A stretch of 64,000 nt of DNA. Origin: Verrucomicrobiota bacterium (lineage in GTDB: Bacteria; Verrucomicrobiota; Verrucomicrobiae; Opitutales; CG1-02-43-26). Positions within the stretch are counted from its first letter, which is position 1; each line of letters begins with the position of its first letter. A model generated the notes under the pieces. That model was not told the origin of the DNA and ran no database searches. It worked only from the letters and a program-made list of their open reading frames with translations. The stretch is from NCBI GenBank assembly GCA_013289195.1, contig JABDAI010000001.1, forward strand, positions 35,040 to 99,039. Reading direction: 5' to 3'. The position numbers and the translations under genes were made by a program. Shown in pieces: positions 56,710 through 64,000 of this stretch.

Positions 56710-59346
56710 TTATTTCTGAGCCTGATAGATTGCTTCTTGTTTCTGAAAAGATTGCAAAAGTTCTTGAATCCGAGCATATTTATTTTGAGCGTCTTGTAAT
56801 GCTTTTCGATCTTCATCTATCATTAAAGTAATTGGACTACCTCCTTCAGAAAAATCACCTTTTGCAAGTAATGCCTTGCGTCTGTTAATCAAACCTTCTT
56901 TATGTGCAATAACTGCGGCGTATGCTTTTTGCAGTTCAAGATTTTCATTAGCTGATTCATTTAATATTTCTATTAGCATCTTTCGTATTTTAGATAGCTT
57001 ATCTTGTAAGACTTCTTGGGAAGCGAAAATTTCTTTAATATTCTCATTAATAATTTTATTGAGCTTTTCGCGAGTATCTATTATTTTCTTTAGCTTAGCT
57101 GGCCTTTCAGCAGTATATTTACTTTTTTCAGCTTCAGGCAAAGTAATCCAAAGTATATCATAAGGAATATGTTGCGGACGAAGATTTTGTAATATTTCAT
57201 TTGTTACATTATTTAATTCAATATTTTGTTGCAGAATATTTTGAATTTGATCAATTTCAATATTGAATTTTGATATTTTCCCTATAAGTTCTTTGTTTTG
57301 TTTTATTGAAGTTGATCCTAGTATATCAACATCAAGAGGTGATATTTTTTCAATAAGATTTTGTAATATTATATTGTTTGGAAAATTCTTTTTTAAGTCA
57401 GTGAGTATTTTAATATTTTCAAAAAACAAGGTTTGCACTTTTACATTCTCTGTTTCATCTTTTACTTTCTGAAGAGATTGTTTTGCTTTTTCCTTTAACT
57501 TATTAATTGTGCTTAATAAGTTTAGGATTTCATTACTTTCTGATTTGTCAGTGATTTTGCTAGTTTCCTGTTGTAAAATACTTCTTTGATTCTTTATATC
57601 TTCAAAACTGATGTCATATTTTCGTATTTCAGGTTTTTTTGTGGTCACTCTTCCGCTTATTATTTCTGTTAATAATTCAGCGAGTTTCTCAGTTGCGTTT
57701 CTGTTAATTGTAATTGCTTGATCTGCATTTTCTAGAATTTCGTTAATTTCCCTTAATCCATCTGTGATATTGTCGTTGCAACGCTGGATGTAAATCGTAT
57801 TCGTTGCATCGATTCTTTTCATTGCGGTTTCTGCTTCTCTTAGAGTTTTTTCTGCTTCTTGGCTTAACTTATTTAAATATTCAAGTACTTTAGGTCTATC
57901 TTGTTCTGTTTCATGAAAATCTTGAATTTCTTCAAGCATGGTTTTCACCTTAGCAATTTCATCTTCTAATAATTCTTTGGAATCCTGTTGTTGAATACCA
58001 AGTCCTTTTGTCAATTTATCATTTTCCAGAATTTTTGGTTCTGAATCTTTTACCAAAACTTGTAGTTTTGTTGTCAATTCCTGTAAATCGTTTTTTCTTT
58101 GTTCAATGTTTGCATCAATGTTTTGCAATTTCTGCAGTAATAAGTTTCTTTCTTCTTGTAATCTAATATTTTCTTGAATTAGCATCTGTTCATTTTCTTT
58201 TTGTTTTGCATTTTGTGATTCTAATTCGCTTAATTTTTTATTTTGTTCTTCGTGTTGACGTTTTGAAGTTTCGGCATCCGTACTTAATTGCTCTTTTTGT
58301 TTTGCTAAACTTTGTTCTTGTGCTTGTATGGTTTGCTGTAGTTGTAAAGTTTGTGTTTTCAAATTCTCAACATCTTTCTTTAGGGCTAACGTAGCCTTTT
58401 CCGATTCGGTCTTTTGATTTTCAATCTCTTTTTGTAATTGCGAATTTCTTTGGGTCAAATTATGTACTTCATCCCTTTGTGCGGCCAGTTCTCCTTTCAC
58501 TTGCTTGCTTTCTGCTTCTTTCTTGTCAAGAAGTTCTTGCAAGTCTCGATATTGTTGTTGTTGCAGATTATTTTTTTCTTCTAAATGACGTTCGCGTTCA
58601 GCTAATTCAGCTGAATATGCTTCTTTTAGTCTTAATATTTCTAGTTCATTAGTTCTTCGATTTTCCTCCATTCTTTGTCGCTGCGCTTCACTTTGCGAAA
58701 GCAATTGTTGATTCTGCTCTCGAAGGCTTGTGAATTCTTTCATGCTGATTCTCGGTTGCCAAAGAACTAAAATTGCATTAAAATTATGTTGTAGTTTATC
58801 CTTAATTGTTGGATCCCTTCTGCCAGCAGCGATTTGTTTAACTGCCTCCTCAGTGTCCATTGTCAACCAATTAGCAGTCAGGGTATCCGTTTGTAAACTA
58901 TATATTTCCTTTTCTCTCATTTGATGGGCAAGCCAGATGGCGTCTACATGCACAGCCCAACGCTTTTCTCCAGGAACTTCTTCAGCAAAATAGCGATCAT
59001 CTATTAAATCAAAAACTAACTTATTTAATTTACGAACTGTTTCTGGGGGAAGTTGTCCTTTAACTTTATCGCGAATGTCATCACCTAATTCAATAATCCT
59101 ATCAGCAACTAAAGGAAAACCGCGCTCATCCTTTATAGAGCTTTTACAATTTGTATTAATAAAATCTATATGCTCAAGAACCTTGCTATTCATCTCAGGG
59201 GTTGTAAATCCTGTAACTTCTGCCTGCTCTATAAGCGCAGGCTGACTTGTAGATCTTTGCATTCCTGTAAGCCCTCCGCGAGGGCTTAATGGTGGGCTTT
59301 GAGGCTGCTTTTGCGATCGTCCCGAATCTGGTGGCACTCTTTCCAT
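56710..59346 (-). CDS. Large coiled-coil protein, function unknown
   Basis: This 878-residue protein has a Ser/Pro/Gln-rich N-terminus (about residues 1-45), a compact conserved-looking region (about 55-205, with ADRIIELGDDIRDKVKGQLP, FDLIDDRYFAEEVPG and AVHVDAIWLAHQMR), and then a very long coiled coil (about 215-470) of Glu/Gln/Lys/Leu heptads. The rest is helical, ending with QNKYARIQELLQSFQKQEAI. There is no signal peptide or membrane segment. It is unlike SMC or Rad50 (no ATPase heads). The make-up recalls chlamydial and amoeba-symbiont effector or inclusion proteins, but no homologue is recognised. Confidence 0.65.
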   Translation of the reverse strand: MERVPPDSGRSQKQPQSPPLSPRGGLTGMQRSTSQPALIEQAEVTGFTTPEMNSKVLEHIDFINTNCKSSIKDERGFPLVADRIIELGDDIRDKVKGQLPPETVRKLNKLVFDLIDDRYFAEEVPGEKRWAVHVDAIWLAHQMREKEIYSLQTDTLTANWLTMDTEEAVKQIAAGRRDPTIKDKLQHNFNAILVLWQPRISMKEFTSLREQNQQLLSQSEAQRQRMEENRRTNELEILRLKEAYSAELAERERHLEEKNNLQQQQYRDLQELLDKKEAESKQVKGELAAQRDEVHNLTQRNSQLQKEIENQKTESEKATLALKKDVENLKTQTLQLQQTIQAQEQSLAKQKEQLSTDAETSKRQHEEQNKKLSELESQNAKQKENEQMLIQENIRLQEERNLLLQKLQNIDANIEQRKNDLQELTTKLQVLVKDSEPKILENDKLTKGLGIQQQDSKELLEDEIAKVKTMLEEIQDFHETEQDRPKVLEYLNKLSQEAEKTLREAETAMKRIDATNTIYIQRCNDNITDGLREINEILENADQAITINRNATEKLAELLTEIISGRVTTKKPEIRKYDISFEDIKNQRSILQQETSKITDKSESNEILNLLSTINKLKEKAKQSLQKVKDETENVKVQTLFFENIKILTDLKKNFPNNIILQNLIEKISPLDVDILGSTSIKQNKELIGKISKFNIEIDQIQNILQQNIELNNVTNEILQNLRPQHIPYDILWITLPEAEKSKYTAERPAKLKKIIDTREKLNKIINENIKEIFASQEVLQDKLSKIRKMLIEILNESANENLELQKAYAAVIAHKEGLINRRKALLAKGDFSEGGSPITLMIDEDRKALQDAQNKYARIQELLQSFQKQEAIYQAQK

Positions 59347-59869
59347 GTTTTATTATATTGTATTTTTAAAGTAGAATCAAATTTAAGACGTTTTAAATTA
59401 TGTTATTTATTGATATCAAAAATATAAATTTGTGAAAAAATTTAGGGAAATCTCTATAATTTTATTCAGTATTTATTTTAGATTATCCTAAATCTATTCT
59501 ATATCCAACCTGCATTCTATCTCCAATCCTAAAAAATGTCTATTATTTTTAAAAAAATTAAAAACTATTGCTAATTTAGCAACAAAAAAGCGAAAAAAGT
59601 TTCATTTTCCTTATTTAATTTGATTTTTTGAGAGCAACTTTTCAAAATTTAAAATAAAAACAAATAATAAATGTTGATTTTTTAATAAATTTTGTTTTTA
59701 AAGTAGTGTTAACCCTAAAAAATATGTTACCCTGTGAATTACCCTATGAATTCAAGAATCTTTCTTTTCGTTGCTTTGCCTTTTCTTGCAATCGTTTTAG
59801 AGATGTGCTCGAAATACTGGGATTTTCCTCGCGGTTTTTTTCAATTCAATAAATTTAAATTAAATTATT
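59347..59869. other. A/T-rich intergenic region with a possible 45-codon gene
   Basis: This holds the divergent control regions of the coiled-coil gene and the methyltransferase gene. A short + frame (59746-59883) encodes a peptide starting MNSRIFLFVALPFLAIVLEM, with a hydrophobic N-terminus. It overlaps the methyltransferase start and could be a leader peptide or chance. Nothing else is seen. Confidence 0.4.
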
Positions 59870-60523
59870 ATGGCACAAATTAACTTACTTGATAAATTAC
59901 CTATAACGAAAAGAGATGTGAAAAAACGCGAGCATGAAAGAATGCTTTTTGATGTTAATACTGCAAAAAAATTCGGGAAGGAATATTTTGATGGCGAACG
60001 TCGTTTTGGTTATGGTGGATATTATTATGATGGTCGTTGGCGCCCCGTTGCAAAAAAATTAATAAAACATTATAATCTTACTAGCGAATCTCGTATTCTC
60101 GATATTGGCTGCGCAAAAGGTTTTTTATTACACGATATCCAAAAATTACTGCCCAAATGTACAGTTCGTGGTCTTGATATTTCAGAATACGCCCGAGAAA
60201 ATGCCTATGGCGATATGAAGGAGAAAATAGATGTAGGCAATGCTCATCGTTTGCCTTATGGTGACGATGAATTTGATTTGGTAATTTCAATTAATACTAT
60301 TCATAATTTACCTTTAAAACAGTGTAAAGAAGCCCTTTCTGAAATAGAACGTGTCAGCCGGGGTGCAAAATATATTTCAGTAGATGCGTGGAAAAATGAC
60401 GTTGAAAAACAAAGAATCCTAGCTTGGGCCCTGACTGCGAGGACCTGTATGCATGTCCAAGATTGGGAAGAGGCTTTTGATGAAACTCAATATAATGGGG
60501 ATTATTGGTTTTCTGTTCCGTAA
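59870..60523 (+). CDS. Class I SAM-dependent methyltransferase
   Basis: This 217-residue protein has the Rossmann SAM-binding motifs: I RILDIGCAKGFLL, the acidic post-I VRGLDIS, II-like DVGNAHRLPYGDDEFDLVIS, and NTIHNL. After these comes a C-terminal part with YISVDAW and a Trp-rich end. The substrate is not evident. Similar small methyltransferases act on sugars, lipids or small molecules. No Shine-Dalgarno is visible, and it stands alone. Confidence 0.82.
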   Translation: MAQINLLDKLPITKRDVKKREHERMLFDVNTAKKFGKEYFDGERRFGYGGYYYDGRWRPVAKKLIKHYNLTSESRILDIGCAKGFLLHDIQKLLPKCTVRGLDISEYARENAYGDMKEKIDVGNAHRLPYGDDEFDLVISINTIHNLPLKQCKEALSEIERVSRGAKYISVDAWKNDVEKQRILAWALTARTCMHVQDWEEAFDETQYNGDYWFSVP

Positions 60524-60895
60524 CTCACTTATAATAAGCATCTTACGTTTAATTTAACTTTTTTATATAAATTTATAATAATTTATAATATCTCTACACC
60601 ACTTGAATTTGCTAGGTTTTATGAATTTGATAAATTAGTCAAATTGGCTTACTAATATCTTGCTTATTGGTGGGCTTTTTCGTATAGTTATTTAGTAACC
60701 TCAATTCGGGGTAAGAAAAAGAGGAAAAACAAATCCCTTTTGAGCCCAAATTTTTGAGAATTTTCTCGACGCACGGCCGGTGCTACTTCGAAAATTCTCC
60801 AAAATTTGGTTCTCAAAATGAATTTATTTTCATCTTTTTCTTATCCCGAACTGAGGTTGGTATTAATACAAATCGATTGAAGTATTTTTTTTCTT
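60524..60895. other. Intergenic region containing a fold-back repeat
   Basis: The first 170 bases are A/T-rich with nothing recognisable. A long palindromic repeat occupies 60697-60858, and 37 bases separate it from the next start codon. Confidence 0.6.
60697..60858. repeat. 162-bp fold-back (hairpin) repeat, second type
   Basis: The left arm AACCTCAATTCGGGGTAAGA pairs with the right arm TCTTATCCCGAACTGAGGTT with two mismatches. Pairing continues inward (AAAAAGAGGAAAA with TTTTCATCTTTTT; TTGAG; GAGAATTTTC with GAAAATTCTC) to a centre GCAC-GGCCG-GTGC. The whole forms one hairpin. It is unrelated in sequence to the 12593 family. It may be another MITE or a structured 5' element of the next gene. 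Confidence 0.8.
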
Positions 60896-61600
60896 ATGAG
60901 TGATTACTATCTTGAAAACCATCAGGGAGATTTTGAAGATCAAGAGGACTTGATTTGGAATGAATTTGACTGGCAACAGTACTTAAATAAAAACAAGCGT
61001 GATATTAACAAATTGGCTGAATTTTACAAAAGCATTCAATATAATCGCGTTGGCTATTTAGAAGAAATCTGTAAATTTATGGGTTGGGAGAGTTTCGATG
61101 TCTTTAGTTCGCAAGATGGCGAAATGGAAGAAATTTCTATCGAAACTACTGCTTTTTTTTCCCAAGAAGAAACTGAGGAGAGCTCCGAATCCGAAGCAGA
61201 ACCTGATCCTTACACAATTCACAAGCATCCTTTGTATTGTGTATCCATGGCACTCTATCAATTTATTCAAGAACAGTGTGAAGAACTCTTGGTTGCTGGG
61301 AAAAATGTTGTTTCTGCAATAGAATTATGGAGATTTTCGACGAGTCTTTTGGCAAGTCAATCTAATGTTTTGATGGCGGTTTATTCGATTGATTTCGGTG
61401 ATCATGTTTTAGCTATTTGCCATTTAAAACAAGTGTTAAATGCGGTCAATGAATCGTTTAAAGTTTTAAATCAATTACCCAATAAGCTTTCTTCAGTGAA
61501 GCAAATTGTATTAGCGCTCTTTACTTTTCGTGAAATACTTTTAAAAGTTATTACTGATTGTCGAGAGTACGATAATAGCGAATTTGGTGATGTGGAATAG
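60896..61600 (+). CDS. Hypothetical acidic protein
   Basis: This 234-residue protein is strongly acidic. It has a stretch of Glu/Ser (SQEETEESSESEAEPD, about residues 88-103) between a short N-terminal region and a helical C-terminal half (SMALYQFIQEQCEELLVAGK, LLASQSNVLMAVYSIDF, LFTFREILLKVITD). No family is recognised. It lies between a fold-back repeat and tolB, convergent with tolB by only 14 bases. Confidence 0.6.
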   Translation: MSDYYLENHQGDFEDQEDLIWNEFDWQQYLNKNKRDINKLAEFYKSIQYNRVGYLEEICKFMGWESFDVFSSQDGEMEEISIETTAFFSQEETEESSESEAEPDPYTIHKHPLYCVSMALYQFIQEQCEELLVAGKNVVSAIELWRFSTSLLASQSNVLMAVYSIDFGDHVLAICHLKQVLNAVNESFKVLNQLPNKLSSVKQIVLALFTFREILLKVITDCREYDNSEFGDVE

Positions 61601-61614
61601 TCGCAAGTCGTCCT

Positions 61615-62829
61615 CTATTTATAAATAAAAGACGACATCGAAGAATGCCCAAAATCTTTGGAATGAAGAGGTGTTTTCTTCCCTGTCTTGCTATCTATGA
61701 TGTAGAGTTCTTGTAATGCCTTACTGCGACAAGTGACGATTAAGTGCCGTCCATCATTTAACCAGCAAGGTTCAATATGATCTGCGTTTCCTTGTGTAAT
61801 AAATTTGCTTTTTTGGCTATCGAAATCAAATAAACCAATTTGAAATGTTCTGGAGGTTGCAGCAGTAAAAGCTAATTCATTAGATTTTACTGGGTTAATC
61901 ATAGGTTCATCGCAATATTTGCTGATGTTTGTGGGAATACGCTTCATCCCAGAACCATTGATGTCGATTACATGAATTTGAGGGGATCCAAGCGCATCGG
62001 ATGAAAAGTAAATTTTCGTTCCATCTGAGCTCCAACAAGGAGCAGCTTTTAAGCCTTTGCTCTGTGTAAGTCTTTTAGGCCTATGACCATTAGGATTTGC
62101 AATATAGATTTCTGGAATGCCACTGCTCGAGAGCACCATGGCAATCTTTTCCCCGTTTGGACTAAATACTCCTCCAATATTAGTACCTGAATAAGCAGCT
62201 ACTGTATTTTTTTCACCAGAAATGGGGTCCAAAACAAAGATATCAGGAAACCCTGTTTTGTAGTAGCTTGTATAAATAATTTTGCTCCCATCTGGAGACC
62301 ATTTGGGAAAAACTAAATCGGCCTTATCAGAGGTTAATTGTTTAATATTCTTGAAAAAAAGATCTCCAGTAAAAAGTTCACTTTTTCCATTCCTTTTGCC
62401 AACAAAGGTGATTTTACCTGAAAAAAAACCGGGTATTCCCAGAGTTTGCTTCACTGCTAGGTCACATGCTTTAAGCGTAGCATCATTTAAGTGGATGCCC
62501 TTGACTCTACCAGTAAATTGAATTCTACCTTCTTGGCCAGACTTTTCTACGGTTAATAAGGTTATACTCAGTTCATTGGAGCCAAAAGCTTCCAACGTTA
62601 ATTGAATATCGCCATTGCGATCACTAAGTTTATACCCTCCATGAGCATGAAATGCTCGTTTGGCCAATGCACTTATTTCTTCAGATTTACTGAGAATAGA
62701 AATATTGATGACCGGTTCGGCAGCTTCTCTAGAAATTTCACCAATATCAATGATGGGATTGGCACTTAAAATGCCTAAAAATAAAGAATAGGAGATAACA
62801 ATGACTTGAAAAATTTTAATATATCGCAT
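61615..62829 (-). CDS. tolB: TolB-like periplasmic beta-propeller protein
   Basis: This 404-residue protein has a signal peptide (IFQVIVISYSLFLGILSA), an N-terminal alpha/beta domain (about residues 25-165) and a C-terminal propeller. The propeller is built of PD40/WD40-like blades: FPKWSPDGSKIIYTS, GGVFSPNGEKIAMVLS, APCWSSDGTKIYFSS, EPMINPVKSNELAFTA and EPCWLNDGRHLIVTC. This is the TolB plan. TolB works with Pal in the Tol system that keeps the outer membrane attached. No tolA/Q/R/pal gene is next to it. It is divergent from mrp with 80 bases between. Confidence 0.88.
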   Translation of the reverse strand: MRYIKIFQVIVISYSLFLGILSANPIIDIGEISREAAEPVINISILSKSEEISALAKRAFHAHGGYKLSDRNGDIQLTLEAFGSNELSITLLTVEKSGQEGRIQFTGRVKGIHLNDATLKACDLAVKQTLGIPGFFSGKITFVGKRNGKSELFTGDLFFKNIKQLTSDKADLVFPKWSPDGSKIIYTSYYKTGFPDIFVLDPISGEKNTVAAYSGTNIGGVFSPNGEKIAMVLSSSGIPEIYIANPNGHRPKRLTQSKGLKAAPCWSSDGTKIYFSSDALGSPQIHVIDINGSGMKRIPTNISKYCDEPMINPVKSNELAFTAATSRTFQIGLFDFDSQKSKFITQGNADHIEPCWLNDGRHLIVTCRSKALQELYIIDSKTGKKTPLHSKDFGHSSMSSFIYK

Positions 62830-62909
62830 ATGATTTTTTGCTTAAGTTATATAAACAATAAATCGATTTTTAAAAAGATATAAATCTTTTTTTTCGGAAA
62901 TTTTTGAAA

Positions 62910-64000
62910 ATGAATAAAGAAATTGTAGAACAAGCTCTGAAAACAGTCAAATATCCTGGATTTAGCCGAGATATTGTATCTTTTGGTCTAATTCGTGATT
63001 TAGATTGTGATGATCAAAATAATGTCTCTCTCGAAGTTGTCCTTACAACAAGTGATGAGCAAATTCCTATCCTTATCAAGCAAGATATTGAGAAGAAATT
63101 GTCTGAGCTTCAAGGTATAGGGAAAATCGATATCAATATCACCATTTCAACGCCAAAAAGTCAACCTAATACCCATAATGCTGGGAAAGGTTCAAAACCA
63201 ACTACTTTAGGCCAGGTTCGTTTTTGTATTGCCATAGCTAGCGGTAAAGGCGGTGTTGGTAAATCCACCTTTGCTGTGAATCTCGCTTGTGCTTTTGAAA
63301 AGATCCTGTTTGAGAGAAATAAAATTAATTCAGTAGGACTTATGGATTGCGATATTTACGGTCCTTCCACACCTCTAATGATAGGTATCAATGCTAGACC
63401 CCATATCGAAGATAATCTGATCGTCCCTCTTGAAAATTTTGGAATACGGGTTATGTCTATGGGATTTTTAATTGATGAAGATTCTCCAGTGGTATGGCGC
63501 GGACCTCTCATTACGAAGACAATTCAGCAATTTTCCAACAACGTGAAATGGGGAGAACTAGAAATTTTAGTTATCGACCTACCTCCCGGAACCGGAGATG
63601 CTCAACTTTCTTTAGTGCAAGTAATACCCCTGGACGGTGTAGTTATTGTGACAACCCCTCAAGAAGCAGCCGTAGGCGTAGCAAGAAGAGGTGCGCGTAT
63701 GTTTAGTAAGGTAAATGTACCGATTTTGGGGATTGCAGAAAACATGAGCTACCTAGAAAACGAAGTCGGGTACAAGCAATACATTTTTGGTCAAGGAGGA
63801 GGCAAGGAAGTTGCCCGATCTTTGGATACGGAGCTTCTAGGTCAAGTCCCTTTGGATATGGAAATTCGGATTGGTAGTGACCAAGGGATTCCTATAGTGA
63901 TTTCTAATCCCGAATCGAAGGCATCAAAAGTCTTCTTTGAAATGGCGGAAAAAATCTTAGAAAAATTAGAAAAGCAGTATCAACAAAAAAAGCCGCAACA
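62910..64000 (+). CDS. mrp: Mrp/ApbC-type iron-sulphur cluster carrier ATPase, 3' end cut by window edge
   Basis: The first 363 codons are present and the frame is open at the edge. An N-terminal MIP18-like domain (about residues 1-85, YPGFSRDIVSFGLIRDL) is followed by the deviant P-loop ASGKGGVGKSTFAVNLA (about 110-126), MDCDIYGPSTPLMIG, SMGFLIDEDSPVVWRGP, VIDLPPGTGDAQLSL, TTPQEAAVGVARRGARMF and ENMSYLE. Mrp proteins bind and transfer Fe-S clusters. The CxxC usually following ENMS(Y/F) is not seen here (ENMSYLENEVGYKQYIFG), so cluster binding may be altered. Confidence 0.92.
   Translation, partial: MNKEIVEQALKTVKYPGFSRDIVSFGLIRDLDCDDQNNVSLEVVLTTSDEQIPILIKQDIEKKLSELQGIGKIDINITISTPKSQPNTHNAGKGSKPTTLGQVRFCIAIASGKGGVGKSTFAVNLACAFEKILFERNKINSVGLMDCDIYGPSTPLMIGINARPHIEDNLIVPLENFGIRVMSMGFLIDEDSPVVWRGPLITKTIQQFSNNVKWGELEILVIDLPPGTGDAQLSLVQVIPLDGVVIVTTPQEAAVGVARRGARMFSKVNVPILGIAENMSYLENEVGYKQYIFGQGGGKEVARSLDTELLGQVPLDMEIRIGSDQGIPIVISNPESKASKVFFEMAEKILEKLEKQYQQKKPQ

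Overview
The window is a low-GC, densely coded bacterial chromosome segment with no rRNA, CRISPR array or prophage. Core genes (recD2, folA, thyA, infA, rnhB, rnhC, rho, coaE, rpoN, rsfS, nadD, comM, gltX, GTP-type PEP carboxykinase, tolB, mrp) are intact. Between them lie many genes typical of intracellular or amoeba-associated bacteria: ankyrin repeats, an NB-ARC/TPR protein, long coiled coils, a tail-anchored protein, an FG-GAP propeller and a Fic remnant. The coaE-rho pairing, the presence of both RNase HII and HIII, sigma-54 and GTP-PEPCK fit the PVC superphylum (Verrucomicrobiota such as Opitutae, or Chlamydiota). That placement is inference from gene content only. Most starts lack a Shine-Dalgarno motif and have A/T-only leaders.

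Layout. 1-3703 (-): the first 1234 codons of an exported lipase-NB-ARC-TPR fusion cut by the window edge. 3837-8027 (-): operon thyA-folA-HAD phosphatase-recD2. 8326-12595 (+): two tandem paralogues joining a C25/caspase-like peptidase domain to ankyrin repeats, followed by a fold-back MITE. 12890-15669 (+): infA and a GH13 glucan hydrolase. 15606-22363 (-): run of Ser/Thr kinase, rpoN, coaE, rho, rnhC, rnhB. 22666-26311 (+): two paralogous proteins with a HicA-like C-terminal domain. 26386-28451 (-): ABC-F ATPase and tRNA-Ser.

28452-31530 is a mobile-element scar zone: MITE copies, an IS end, a broken fic gene, a tail-anchored protein and an IS982-type element with a shortened transposase. 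31858-35354 (+): MECR-like reductase and SNF2 helicase. Next come tRNA-Phe, tRNA-Leu, an FG-GAP protein, a SUKH-nagZ pair, a membrane protein coupled to xerC, and rsfS-nadD-comM (-).

43921-48605 is gene-poor and decayed, with pseudogene fragments, a truncated MITE, a repeat-containing membrane protein, an exported Dps-like protein and a HicB-like protein. 48728-64000 holds a PilB/GspE-like ATPase with an M14 peptidase, an ankyrin protein, gltX-add, pckG, an 878-residue coiled-coil protein, a methyltransferase, a second fold-back repeat, tolB and a partial mrp.

The most unusual content is the exported lipase-NB-ARC-TPR protein, the duplicated peptidase-ankyrin genes, the HicA-like paralogue pair and the fold-back MITE family with two types of terminal repeat.
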